NCBI GenBank assembly: GCA_022496205.1
Contig: WTXD01000074.1
Location: forward strand, 47,184 to 111,183
Direction: 5' to 3'
Length of the DNA: 64,000 nt
Source of the DNA: Gloeopeniophorella convolvens
Taxonomy: Eukaryota > Basidiomycota > Agaricomycetes > Russulales
Below are positions 10,071-22,257 of this stretch, one piece after another. The position numbers and the translations under genes are program-made. Below the pieces are notes generated by a model. The model made no database searches. It was not told where the DNA came from and saw nothing but the letters and a program-made list of their open reading frames with translations. The first letter of the stretch is position 1, and each line of letters opens with the position of its first letter.

Positions 10071-12117
10071 TCACTCCTCGCGCCCGAGTATGCTCTCCAT
10101 CGCGCGCCGCGCGCACTCCGCATCGTAAAGCGGCACACCATCGCGCCCCCGCGCGTCGCTCTCGACCTCGACGCACCGCACGCCCAGCTCCTGCTCGGCG
10201 TCAGCACGCACACGCGCACACGCACGGAGAGCAGCAGGAGAGCACGCACCGTGACGCGCGGGACGTCGACGTGCACCGCGCCGCCGCGCAGGTGCACGAG
10301 GTGCGTCACGAACGCCGAGACGGGGTACGTCGTTGCGGCGCCGCCGAGGCCGAACGAGGCGGGCTGGTAGCGCGCGTTGAGCGTGCGCGCGATGGCCCTG
10401 CGCCGCGCGCGTGTTGGTGTCAGTGGGTAGGTACGCGCGTGTGTCGGGCGCGGGGACTGACTGGATGTAGTCGACCGCGTCGTAGCCGGTCGTTTCGCGG
10501 TCGTTCTTGGCGTTCACTGCGGCGGGGTGTGTATTAAGTGGAGAAGGGTAGCGTGCGTGCGAGACACATACGGAAGAGCACTTTCGCGCGCAGCGAGTGC
10601 GAACGCGCGATGGCCTCTGCCACGCCGCGCAGCGCGAGGCACGGGATGATGCTGTTACTATGTATGAGCTGGGGCTTCGCGGGTAAGAAAGGGAGGCCCG
10701 ACCTGGTCCAGAGCGAGCCGCACGAGTACACGAGCACCTCGTTGCTGTTCACGCCGGCGAGGTACTCCGGGTTCGGCACGGGGTGGATCTCGTGCCCGTA
10801 CGCGTTGATGTAGTACAGCCCTGCGCGTCGCGGCCATCAGCGCTGCCCGAGCAAAGGAGAAACGTAGGAAGTACGGTTGATGGGCGCGCTGAGCGCCTCG
10901 TATGAGTCCTTCGAGCCGGTGCTGAAGTGCACGTTTTGCGACTGGGACTGCACGGTGGGCGAGATCGTGTCGAAGGAGAACGACGGGGGGTCCGTGTACT
11001 CGTCGTCTTGCGCCGGGGGAGGACGCGCGACGGGGTGCGAGATCTCGCATTGTCCGACGAGGTGGGTGCCGTTCCGCTGGTGAGATGTCCATATGATATC
11101 GAGGCCGTGCATCATCAGCGAAGGGCGGACGCACGAGCTCTGCAGCGATGGTGACCGTATGATTCGTCACGATCACCGGCACGATGGTCGCCTGCGCCTG
11201 CATGAGCGCGCACACCATGAGAGCGGAGGCGAGGCACGGACTTGGCTGTTCGTGATAGACGAGAAGAGGAATATCGCGGACGGGAGCGAGCGGAAAAACG
11301 CCTGCGCAGCGGCGAGCAGGAAGTTCCCGACGCTGCACCGCCGATGAGCACAGCGAGCTCGCGCAGCACGGCCCCCGACGCCGCAGCGCGCTCACCTTCC
11401 GTTCACGAACGAGAAATTCTTGTGCGCGCGCCGGAGCACCTCGCTCTCAAAGTACACCAGGAACCCTACCCCACGTCAACGGAGCGGACGCGTGCAGATG
11501 CGCGCGCACGCACCGCGTATCGTCTCCTTCCGGTCGTTCGGGATCCCCGCCCACAGCCCGCTGCGCCCCTCCACGATCGAACGCCACTCCTCGCGCGCAG
11601 CGTCCGCGCCCGCGGGCAGGCGGTACCCCAGCAGCGTGCGCAGCGCGTCGAGCGGCGTGCCCGGCGGCGCGGGCGGGATGAGGCGCACGAGGCGCGAGCG
11701 GATGTCGCCTGCACGCGGCGCGGGGGTCGGGGTCGGGGTCACTGGCGCGGCGCGGCGGCGGGGAAGCGCGGGGGGCGCACCGATGGAGGGCCCGCCGAGC
11801 ACGCGGATGATCTCGCTCGAGGAGCCGCCGTCGTCCGAGACGGGGAGCGCGTAGCTCGCGCGCGCAAAGGCGGCGCAGATCGCGTTGCAGCCTGTGCCGC
11901 CCGAGACGATGAGGTATGCTGGGCCCGCGCTGGAGGCGCTGTTGCTTGCGGGGGCGTGGGGTGGTGCGGGGGCGCGGAGGGAGGGGAGGTCGAGGCGCGG
12001 GGGTGCGGGGCGCTGTGTGGGCAGGTCGAAGACGGCCGAGCCGGGGCTGTCGGGTGCGGGCGCGGGCGCGACGAGGTGCGTTGGTGGGGTGGACGGCGCC
12101 ATGGTTGAGGTTGCCAA
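10071..12117 (-). CDS. UPF0052/CofD-family protein (2-phospho-L-lactate transferase/YvcK fold)
   Basis: Eleven minus-strand exons (11781-12117, 11514-11708, 11396-11465, 11242-11332, 11135-11197, 10875-11076, 10703-10820, 10572-10651, 10462-10516, 10250-10397, 10071-10190) sum to 1479 nt, 492 aa, with every junction in phase. After a Pro/Ala-rich leader come IVSGGTGCNAICAAF (about residues 71-85) and VSDDGGSSSEIIRVLGGPSI, the nucleotide/substrate loops of CofD and YvcK. Further family blocks are DIRSRLVRLIP, VGNFLLAAAQAFFRSLPSAI, IVPVIVTNHTVTIAAEL, QCEISHP, LVYSCGSLWTSIIPCLALRG and FLNAKNDRETTGYDAVDYI. Prokaryotic relatives make coenzyme F420 (CofD) or act in cell-wall/gluconeogenic growth (YvcK). 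Fungi do not make F420, so the eukaryotic role is unknown. The gene is divergent from the SANT/Myb gene at 12850. Confidence 0.85.
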
Positions 12118-12849
12118 CGAGGACCAAGGGGTTTTTATCTATTTGATCTGATTGCACAGGGTTGCGAGCGCAGTCCGGAGGACATACGTGGACGCGTACG
12201 TGGAAGTGCGAGTATGTATGAGCGCGTTGCGGTGACCGGTGGTGACTCGCGCGGCGAGGGCCTGCCGGTTCCGCGGCCCCGCCTCCGGAGTCCGCTTCTG
12301 ACCACCACCTAGGCGTCCCTCTGTTCCAATCATGAAGCTTGAAGACTTGGTTGCTGTCGTGGGGTGCCTATATCTCTACATCGATTTCACAGAGACTGTG
12401 CAATCTGCTGTTTACTGCCCTCGAGCTAGGCGCGTCGACGTCGTAGACGTATCAATGCCCGCACGGTCATACCGACCACACCTGAGGACGAGTCGTGCCG
12501 CTCTTCTGTGAGCTCATGGTCCCACGGCCTCCACTTACAGAGCCTGCCCAATCGTACATTCCGCACAGCTTGCTACTATCATGGTGGCAGGCTCGGAGGG
12601 GAAAGGCGGCATCAAGCCGACGACTGCCGAATCAGGCCCCCTTCAATAACCATATTTGTGCAACAATAGGACTTTGAACTGAGCGACGGGTCGCCGACCA
12701 CCTTGGCACGCAGCCTAAAGCTATCTGTATGTGTATGGGACAATAGAGCGAGCGCGAAATGTGTCCCCGAAATCGCGCGCGGAGTATATATTCGTCGATA
12801 CGCAGCGGTCGGTGTCTGCCTTCCAACGCACACACTTACTAGCACGCCA
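12118..12849. promoter_or_regulatory. shared divergent intergenic region of CofD-like and Reb1-like genes
   Basis: 732 bp separate two divergently oriented start codons (12117 minus, 12850 plus). No other gene is supported in it. A TATA-like GGAGTATATATTC occurs at about 12780-12792, some 60 nt upstream of the Reb1-like ATG. Confidence 0.5.
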
Positions 12850-14440
12850 ATGAGCTTCCCGGCTGCCATTTCTCGCAAGTATGTGCCGTCGTCGATGGTG
12901 CCATCACCCGATCAACACGCGCCCGAGCAAGAACAGCAACACCCGGGAGACCTCACATTGCCACCCGTAAGATTGATTTGCTCGTCCTGTCAGAGGAAAA
13001 ACTGAAACTGCAAGAACAGGCTCCTGTAGCGGCACCCTGGCCATGCTACGATAATCCCCAGCAACCTGCGTACCAGTCTCCATCGGGCCTCCCATGCGAT
13101 TTCCAGGTCATCCTGAACCTAGAACCGCCGCCTCCTTTGCCCCCAGCGACCGAGGCAGAAACAGCACCCCTAGACAGCTACACGTTGGCGCTCATGGAGC
13201 TCCTAGCAACAAAGTGGTGCAACGGTAAGGAGCTGGACGAGCTCGCGGAAAGGGAAGGTGCGTGCGCCATCCTGGGTCTCTGCAACAGGATCGGAGGGTC
13301 AGACGAGCTCCAGGGTTCTCTTACAAGAAGGGGGTATTTTCGCGGCGAGAGGAGGAGCAGATCCGCAGCGCCATCGAGGCGTACCGCGCTGTGAGTCCCA
13401 GTCTGTCCGCGTGGCATGAACGGCTCTCACAGACCGCGTGCAGGAGCGCGGCCTCCCTGAGGACCAGATCCTCAAGTTGATCTTCGCCAAGCAATCCAAA
13501 GATACCGACTTCTGGCGACAAGTCGGTGCGCGGAATCCAGCGCCGTTCCTTCGAGAGGCTCTCCTCTGACATGCATCTCCCAGCGCTTTCTGTCCCCATG
13601 CGACCCGTGAAGAGCGTATGGACGCACGTCCGGCGCCTGTGGGACCCCATGGCGAAGAAAGGCAAGTGGACGAAGAGCGAGGACACGAGGCTAGAAGCGT
13701 GAGCCCCTCGCTGCGTTGCTCGCCGCAGTGCATCTCCGCTGACGTGCGCGATCCCGTCCAGGGCGGTGAAAAAGCTCGGCCAGGCGTGGGAAAAAGTGTC
13801 CAAGCGCGTCGGCCGCTCGCCGGCGGACTGTCGCGATAGGCACCGGAACCACTTGAAGAACCTGAGCGTCCGTCGCGGAGGTGCGCAGGCCGCTTGCGTG
13901 CTGCATCCCATAGCTGAGGCTGAGCACAGGTTTGTGGACGCAAGAAGAGGAAGATGACCTTGAGCGCATCGTGTGGGGTGTGCTGGCCGACCCCGGCGTG
14001 AACCCAAGTAGCATCCCGTGGTGCAAGGTGGCGGAGATGATGGGCCATCGGCGGAACCGGCAACAGTGTCGCAATAAATGGTGTGCTGAGGACAATGTTG
14101 TACACATCGCAGGCTCACCCGTGCGCACAGGGTCATCTTGATGCATGCACGCAAGCCCGAATGGACGAAGACAGACACCTACGTGCTCGTGTCCAAGTCA
14201 GAGACCCGACAGCCTCTCATTTGCTATCCGAGCTGACTGGCTTCTTGCAGAATCGCGTCATTGTGCGTTGACGACGAGAGCGACATCGACTGGAATTCAT
14301 TTCCTGATCCTGGGTGGAACGTGTGGACTGGGCCGGAGCTAAGGAAGAAGTGGGCTAGTTTGAAGGCTACTACACCACGCCATGAGACGCTAGGCTTGAC
14401 AGCGCTCCTCGCAGCCGTGCGAAAGCATCATGCAACTTGA
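12850..14440 (+). CDS. Reb1-like SANT/Myb DNA-binding protein
   Basis: Nine exons (12850-12878, 12932-13257, 13314-13390, 13444-13525, 13584-13698, 13762-13880, 13930-14080, 14113-14196, 14251-14440) give 390 aa with all phases consistent. The C-terminal two thirds carry Myb/SANT repeats. A degenerate one begins at YKKGVFSRREEEQIRSAI. A canonical repeat follows as GKWTKSEDTRLEA...LGQAWEKVSKRVGR...CRDRHRNHL. A third begins LWTQEEEDDLERIV and ends MMGHRRNRQQCRNKW. Last comes PEWTKTDTYVLV with IDWNSFPDPGWNVWTG. This layout, including a CRDR-type recognition helix and the QCR.KW block, is that of Reb1/TTF1-type proteins. They bind rDNA terminators and nucleosome-free promoters in the nucleus. The N-terminus is short and Pro/Gln-rich. 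Exon 1 and the 32-nt intron before exon 8 are the weakest parts of the model. Confidence 0.8.
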
Positions 14441-15844
14441 GTGCTACGTTGTACGCACTGTCACATGTCAAGAGTCAAGTCGCTGCACATTGTAATTATC
14501 ACCTGCATAGTCAATGCATATCGTTATGAGATTGTCATTATTGCTCGAAGAAGGTTTGCTGACCATTCGATCGGGAGTTGGTAATCCGAAATAACGGTGG
14601 CAGTAGTAGGCGTCCTGTACAGCAATGCGGGGGCACCAGTGCAAAGGTACGACCGTTCCCCCGGGCTCCGGGGAGCGCCACACCAGTAGGCGCGCAGACC
14701 TCAACAACGGATCCTTTTCCGCTCGAGCGACGCCTGAGAAGCCAAGAGAGTAACGTTCTATATGCGGACAGGAGGACGATCCTCCGACAGCTGAGCAATG
14801 CAGCAGAAAAGATTTCCACAGGATATTCGGATCAGAGAGAATGGTCCGGCGATTGTTGTACTGCGAGGACGGAGCTTACATCCGGGAGATCAGGAAGAAG
14901 CACCGTGTATGAAAACACGCTCTTTTCGGCAGAGGCGTTCAAGCAGCTCCTTCCGGTGGACGCATGAGGTGCTGCATGACCCGACCGAGCCCCGAGATTG
15001 TCAACCTGGCGTAAACGGGCCAGTCAGCAGGCATCTTCAAGGACGTCCATTCCACGCTGAAACGACAGTACGGGTAAATCAGCTACAGAAGAAGTTGTTA
15101 GGTAAGTATGCTGAGGAGACCCATCGCACCCGTCATGCTCAAGTCATTCTTGAACTTGACCGATACCGCTTACAAATGGGCTTTGTGGCTCCAGAGGCGC
15201 GAGAAATTGGCTGACTGGAGGTGTTTACGCAAGGTCCTCAAAATTTAGAGAGAGAAGGTGACGCAGATCCCTGCGTAGGGTTGTTTGCTTTTTGTTGGTG
15301 TTCAGGTTGGCGCTGTGGTTGTGTAGCACTTTGGCTTGAATTTGACCTGAGGTGCGAGCGCGGGTGCTAAAGGGTCTGCTCATCAAGCTAAGAAGCGGAG
15401 CACCGGTACGTAAAGGGTTTGGGTTGTGTATGAGAGCGGGCGTGAGGTCAATGCAGAGCCTAGACATAGTCGCGTCCGAGTCGTCGTTCGCTGAGAGAGC
15501 AACTCGATAGCGCGTTCCGTTTTGGCATCCGTACGTAATATTATCCCACGATGCTCGATACGCGTTCTTTCGACGAGTGGCCATTTCCGAGGCACTGTGC
15601 TCAACGCTCGCGACGACGACGACTACGACGCCACTCACCCCGACATCGACGCGTTTAAGCCAGCCTGGTCAGATCAAGACAACGAGTCTGTGTCTCTGTG
15701 ATTTGAAACCTCGCTGCACGTTACTGACACATGTCGTATCCAGCAACTTTTTGGGCGAACACAATCCCGGCGGCACGTTCAACGCCTTACGTGTAGGCAG
15801 TTGAGTGCCTCTTTGCAAGGTCAACACGCCGCCCACTTGAAACC
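14441..15844. other. unresolved stretch with possible broken gene
   Basis: A plus-strand frame 14578-14967 and an overlapping one 14798-15214 read like exons of a coding gene (EKISTGYSDQREWSG, YENTLFSAEAFKQLL, GIFKDVHSTLKRQYG). They need frame changes without clean splice sites, and no family was recognised. I treat this as a probable decayed gene of unknown kind. The last few hundred bases before 15845 are presumably the dynein-tail promoter. Confidence 0.3.
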
Positions 15845-18800
15845 ATGGAAAGCCCATATACCCCTTCATCATCGAACCATGTAAATGGCACCAATGGCAT
15901 TAACGGCAACGGCACTATACCACACGACGAGCAACCCACGCCTGCGCCTTCGACCTCTTTTGATACAAGCATCTTTCGCGCCTACCTCCTCTCTCTTCTC
16001 CCCCCAGTCCTCGGTGCTACCCAAGATGACATCGAGTCGATCTTCGACGGCGAGTTCGACGAGCGCATCACGCGTTTTGCCGGAGAGGGTGGCGGCGTTA
16101 TCTATGTCGTGAAGAGAAGAGACGAAGTAGAAGGTACGTAAATCACGCCTCTGCACCACTGCTCTTCGCCGACTTCTGCAGATGATATGCCCCCGTCGTA
16201 CTCATACATCCTCACACCACATCTAACCTACACGCCCTCGAGTAGTACAACCCTCGCACTCATCAAGCGAGGGCCCACGCTCGACCCCATTACACCGCTG
16301 GCCACCCAGCTACACCTGCTCAACCTTTTCGGCAGCGACGAAACGCCGTATGAGAGCTTGCATGCCGTCGTCAGTAACGGCGTCAAGCCGTGGTTCGACG
16401 CGTTCGTTGGTGCGCGCGGGCAGGGCAAGGATGGCGACGCCAAGATGGGCATACCGATGACCAAGAAGAAGTTTGCGGAGCTCGAGCTTTCGCTCCTGCA
16501 TCTTCAGCAGAACGTCGAGATCCCCGAGACACACCTCATCATCCACCCCATCGTACAGAAGTCGGTCGAGCAAGTGCGCAGTTTCGGCTTCGAGTGTGTT
16601 CGCTTGGTGACATTTTCCCTGTAGGCACGTGCCTCCGGTGCGCGGCCGAACATCTCGCATCTACCCGCCAAGCTGCTGAACGACAGCACCTTCCTCAACA
16701 CGCTGCACGCGCATGTCAATACGTGGATCAAGTCCATCCAGGCGGTGACCAAGTTGAATCGCGATGTAGCATCCGGCACAGCGTCTCAAGAGATCAACTT
16801 CTGGCTTTCGCTTGAGCGTGCGCTCGAAGGCATCGAAAACCAGCTGCGGAGTGAGGAGGTCAATATGGTCATGGACTGTCTACGGAACGCGAAACGTTTC
16901 CACGCAACTGTATCCTTCATGACGGATACTGGCCTGAAGGACGCCACGGATAACGGTACGCCCTGCCAAATCACCAGCTCGGAACGAGAATCTCATCCTG
17001 CCGCATATAGTACACAAGTACAACCAGCTGATGAAGGACTTCCCGCTGAACGAGCTGCTGTCCGCCCCGGACGTAGACAAGGTACAAGAGGCGCTGATGC
17101 TCATCTTCGGGCACATCAACCGCAAGCTGCGCCTCTCGCCCTACCCGATCCGCCGCGCCCTCCCACTTGTCGAGGCCATCTCGCGCGACTTCAACGACCA
17201 GCTACTGCGTATCCTGACGTCGCACCGGCTACTGTACACCCCTTACGAGACGTTTGAACGCCTGCTTGCGCAGACGACGGCCATCTTCCGCACGTGGGAC
17301 GACCTCATCAAGGAGTTCACGAACGTCGCGCGTGAGGTCACCCGTAAGCGCTCCGAGCGCTTCATCCCGATCAAGGTCGTCCCTGCGCACGCGAAGCTCC
17401 AGGAGCGCACGCGCTACCTCCGCGAGTGGCGCAAGCAGCACGAACAGCTTGCGGTTATGACCGGCCCGACGAAAGGCCTCGGAGGCGTCGGGATGGAAGT
17501 GGGAGGGATGGACATGGAGGAGGAAGTTAAGGAGGCGTACGAGGTGATGAAGCGGATCGACGTTCTCGACGTGTCTGTTGGTGAGTTCCGCAATAAGGTC
17601 GTCGTGCATGGGTGGGCTAATTTTCCTGCGCAGAGGGCACGGAGATCTGGGTTGCCGCTGAGAATGCGTACAACGAGCGCGTGGCGAGGGTCGAGAACCA
17701 AATTATCTCGCGGTTACGCGATCGACTAGGCACGGCGCGCAATGCGAACGAGATGTTCCGCGTGTTTTCAAAGTTTAACGCTCTGTTCGTACGACCGAAG
17801 GTACGCTGAGGCCTTCGTTCCTTGTTAAGGCCTTGACTTACTAGATCACCCCTCATGTAGATCAGAGGTGCCATCCAAGAGTACCAGACGCAGCTCATTG
17901 ACTCTGTCAAGGAAGACATCAAGCGTCTGCATGACAAGGTTCGTCCTGCGCCCAGCTGGATCCTCGTGTCTCTAATACTTGTGCTGTAGTTCAAAACACA
18001 ATACCGATATTCCGAGGCCTACCATATGTCGCAGATGCGCGACCTACCTCCCATCGCCGGTGCCATCATCTGGGCGCGGCAGATCGAGCGCCAACTCCTC
18101 ACTTACATGAAGCGCGTCGAGGACGTGCTCGGCAAGGGCTGGGAGCTCTACGCCGAGGGTCAAAAGCTGCAGTCCGAGTCTACCGCATTCCGGCGGAAGC
18201 TCGACACGCGTCCGGTCTTCGAGGCGTGGCTGCACGACATCAACCGACGCGACATGGGTGTCGCGGGGCGGCTATTCGAGATCGTGCGCCTGCGCGGCGG
18301 CGGCTTTCAGCTCGCGGTCAATTTCGACCCGCAGATTATTACGCTATTCAAGGACGTGCGCAACCTGCTGTGGCTCGGGTTCCAGGTGCCGCACGCGATC
18401 ACGAATATGGCCAAGGACGCGAAGCGCGTGTACCCGCATGCGGTCAGCCTGATGGAGACTGTGCGCACGTACGGACAGACCCTCGACCTGGTGGAGAACA
18501 ATAAGGGCATCGAGTGGCTTGTCGCGGAGTATCGCAATGAGGCGCAGCGCATGGTCACGAGAGGTGAGCTGCCCGCTCACTTCGTGCGCTGGATTTGTGT
18601 TTGATACCCGGTCAAGGCATGAGCATCAGCTGGGAGAACTTTGCGAGCCAGTACGACGCCGCGCGGTTCGTGTCAGCCGACGGACGTGACACGCGGCACA
18701 TCCAGTTCGTGCGCGAGTTCGCCAGCGTGGTTTCTGTGTTGCAGGTTCGTGGTCTGGTCCTGGCACCTTCTCTGCGCCGTGCCTGACGGCCCTGTAGGAC

Positions 18801-20002
18801 AAGACGAACAACGTCATTGACCTGTACAAGGACATTTTACGTGCCGTGGAAGATCTCACGACGTGCTCGTACACGGCCGAGGCCTTCACTGAGCTACTCA
18901 GCCGCATACAGGCCGCGGTGAGTACATGACGTAAGAGCGCGTCCCGGGTTCGCTGACGTGCTATTTCCAGATCGACCGCCTCAACCTCGAGGGCTACGCA
19001 AATCTCGATCACTGGGTCGCCGAGCTTGACAAGAAGATCGAGGGTATTCTCCTGCAGCGGTTGAAGCACGTCATCCAGGTCTGGTGCGCCGAGTTCGACC
19101 GCTCCGCAGACGACGGCGACCTGCGACGTGACGCGCTCCCAAGCAAGCGGCGCGGCGATAAGCAGCGCGGGGAGAAGGTGAGTGCTCGCTGCCGCAATCA
19201 GGCGCGAAGGCGGGGTCTCTGATGTATGTGGGGAAAGTTCCTGGAAGGCAGCATGACGCTCAAACCGATCGTGCACGAGATCCGGATACAGAATCAAGTC
19301 ATCTTTCTTGATCCGCCAATAGAGTATGCGCGCCAGACGTGGATTCAGCAGTTGCATGATTGGCTTGGTGTGTGGGCTCTTGATGGTTTACATGCATGTG
19401 TTGACAGTCTGTCGCCAGGCGTGATTTGTCTGTTACGGCGGATCCAGAGCTCTCGGTATGAGATTGGGCTACAAATGCAAGGTACCTCTGCATCGGAAAC
19501 GCTGTACACATCACTGGTACGTGGCTTGTTGTAAATTCTGTTCCGACATTGCTGACCGCCTCCTTAGCTCACACAATTCACCGACGATACGCTGCAGCGG
19601 CCGTTCGCGCTCGTTGAGGCCAAGGTACAGCAACTCAAGGACTACGTCGGCAAGTGGCTGCAATTCCAATCGCTCTGGGATCTCGAGGCGGAATACGTGT
19701 TCAACCGTCTCGGCGACTCGCTCGCGCATTGGCAACAGCTGCTCACCGAGATAAAGCGCGCGCGTGCGACATTCGACACGACCGAGACGCAGAAGGCGTT
19801 CGGCGTGTGCGTCGTCGACTACGAGCAGGTGCAGGCGCGCGTGAACGCCAAGTACGACGCGTGGCAGCGTGACATCCTCTCGCGCTTTGGCGTCAAGCTC
19901 GGCAACGCGATGAAGGAGATGCACGCGGCGATCCTCAAGGCGCGCAACGACCTCGAGCACCACTCGATCGAGGGGCTTGTCGGTGGCACGCGGCGCTTCT
20001 GA
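15845..20002 (+). CDS. Cytoplasmic dynein heavy chain, tail-only (N-terminal) protein
   Basis: Thirteen exons (15845-16133, 16182-16573, 16625-16955, 17011-17580, 17634-17800, 17861-17938, 17990-18563, 18617-18744, 18798-18917, 18971-19177, 19238-19367, 19419-19516, 19568-20002) sum to 3519 nt, 1172 aa, with all introns GT-AG and phases consistent. Dynein tail (DHC_N1) landmarks appear in order: [87 protein letters not shown] and [20 protein letters not shown], then [12 protein letters not shown] near the end. A full heavy chain has over 4000 residues. This one stops (TGA 20000-20002) before the linker and AAA ring, and no motor sequence follows. It could still bind intermediate/light-intermediate chains and dimerise; that is inference. 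The frame is fully open, so it may be functional. Exons 8-13 recur as relics at 29.4, 41.1 and 51.6 kb. Confidence 0.88.
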
Positions 20003-20316
20003 GAAGTTTTGATTATTGGGTTTCCCGTCCTGCACACTTTTATTTCCCTACATCCGTCCTCGTTCTTTATGCTCTCCTTCCTACCTGCACTCTCTCTGGC
20101 ATCGGCAGCAATATGTATTGTCTGGATCTCCCCTAATGACACGACATCTTTCGCATCATTCATGAAAGCGGTTGTCACGCCCGTCCAGGAAGACGAGAGA
20201 TCAGCCACGGGTGATTAGTTGGATCAAGGCGCCACAATCATACCCTCGAGCATGGGAGTGTTCAACGAAGGCGCAGACTCGCACGCTGCACAAGAAGCGG
20301 CCTCCGGGAAGTGATG
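20003..20316. other. 3' flank of the dynein-tail gene, part of the duplicated segment
   Basis: The roughly 200 bp after the stop (CCTGCACACTTTTATTTCC onwards) are recognisably repeated after the relic copies ending at 30719 and 52925. The truncated gene end therefore predates the duplications. The remainder separates it from the convergent membrane-protein gene. Confidence 0.7.
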
Positions 20317-22257
20317 TCAACCGAATGCAACTATGTCGATGACACGATCGAACAACAGCGCGTCGGGGTGTGTCTTGTCTCCCGTCCCACTGCTCCCCAC
20401 CGAAAGGCCTGATGGGTACACAGTGCCTGCGATCGGCTTCTCGCGCACGCTCGATTTTGGAACCGCAACGGCCGGAAGCGACATGACACCATCGGGCGCG
20501 TGGAGCTGTGCCCGGACATGATGCCTTGAGTTCATGCTGCGCGTAACGTGAGACCCTACTGCCACGCGCCATGAAGCAAGCAAAGAGGCATACATGGCCA
20601 TAAACGAGCAGAAGTTGAGCTTGCTTTCGATGAGATAGAACGGAATGGAGATCCATGTCCCTGGGAGCCTGACTGTCTGGTGAGACGAAGGGTTGGTTGG
20701 ATTCAGCCCTTTGCGCAGCTGTGAGAGGGGCCTGGACTGACCAGAATGAGACGCGTCATGGTGACCACGCTGGTACGCAGAATTCGAGGGTTTGTCAGGT
20801 GCGTATGATGGTCACCAGATGGCCGACGCACAAATTTAGAGTGCCGCAGGTTATGAAGTAGAACGCGAGCAACTTGAGAGCGGAGTTCGTTCTAACCAAT
20901 GCTCGTAGTTTAGAGGACGATCCTCATCGGAGGAGCGTTCTCACCGTGGAATGTCACCCCGGTTGCGTAAAAGGTAGTAGACCATACCAGCCGAGACGAG
21001 CAGATCTCGGACTAACACAGTAACGAGTGTCGCGACGGACATCTCCTGCAAGAGGCGTCATGGTCCATGCTCGGGAGCAGGCGCGAAAACTGACAAGTCT
21101 GGGTTGAGGAGCGCTGATGAAGTCAGGTTGGAAGCTGCGGAAGGAATGAGGTGTGTGACCGCTCGGAGGAGATGTAATGCAACACCGACATTTGAGCGCT
21201 GAACACTGGGAACGAAGTTGGGTAAGGTTAAGAGGTTCGATATGGTTCAGGAACATACTCACAGATGCCCATGGCTGCGAGTTACGATGGGTCGGTTGGC
21301 CATAGGGCTGAGTCGTTAAACAATACAGAAGCAAGCTCACTGGATGCGGCAAAAGAGACAATGAACTGGAGAACTCAGTCAGTATGTAGGTCTCGAGCGA
21401 GGAATGGGGGCCATACAATCAGAACTGGCATGACGACTGTCCTTCTGCCTACTTCATGAATGTCGAGTATCATCAACAGGTGATGACGTGGCGAGTGTAC
21501 GTGACTTACACTGATATATCTTGTATGCAAAGAAGCTATACGGCTACGATCAACGAACCCGATAGTGCTCATAGGGTGTACTAGGACTAACTTCTGTGTG
21601 CCAGCGGAGAGGACAACTGAAGTCGCATATAGGTCAGCCTTTATTGCACGGAATATTCATATCCGGTGCTCTACCTGCAACAATTTCCTGAACCTTTTGA
21701 GAGACAGGTGTGAGAACTGTGGAATCTCCAAAATGTGCTACAGCGACGCACCCCAAAAGTCCTAGAACATAATCAGTCAAGATTGGAGCCAAGGTCATAT
21801 GGACGGGACTCACCAAGGAGTATGCATATCGGATTTGTAGTCCCCAAAATTCGTCACAATGGCCACATAAGATACGTGGGACATAAGCGCAAGTCCAGAC
21901 GCGTCGAGTACCCTGAATTAAGCTATGAGAACTGGGTGTCACGGGATGGGCAGAATTGAATTACAGGAGTACAGCGATCTTCGTGGCGTTCATAGGCACG
22001 TTAGTGACGTAGCGCTTAGCATGGCACTTTGCAGAATCACTCACGAACGCCTTCATCAAGAAACGGTCGGCGGTGCTGTGCCTCTTGTAATATGAGTACG
22101 CCAGCGACCACGACATCCCAAAAACCCTTAAAGTCGAGAGTCAGTGCAATATGGCAGAGAGCGAGGTCGCTCACATTGCCGATAAAGCGACCCCAAGGTA
22201 GAACATCCCGAAGGTGTTGTCCACCGGCATCTCGATGAGCGTTACTGCATGGGACAT
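20317..22257 (-). CDS. DUF6534-like seven-helix membrane protein, possibly degraded
   Basis: Minus-strand exon pieces follow the order of the basidiomycete DUF6534 family. MPVDNTFGMFYLGVALSAM lies at the N-terminus (start about 22257). Next are MSWSLAYSYYKRHSTADRFL, a helix with SHVSYVAIVTNFGD, DLLVSAGMVYYLLRNRGDI near 21000, LLAFYFITCGTLNLCVGHL near 20850, and WISIPFYLIESKLNFCSFMA with a long polar tail ending at 20317. Some junctions are clean (exon 1 to 2), but the exon 2 to 3 join is off by one base and the middle exon near 21750 is unclear. There may be a frameshift or a mis-placed intron. Function of the family is unknown; a plasma-membrane location is inferred. Exact exon limits are not given because they are not all certain. 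Confidence 0.5.

Noticed and set aside
14578..15214. Assignment of this stretch to a known basidiomycete DUF family
   Set aside because: The peptides did not match any remembered family well enough and the exon joins are not clean.
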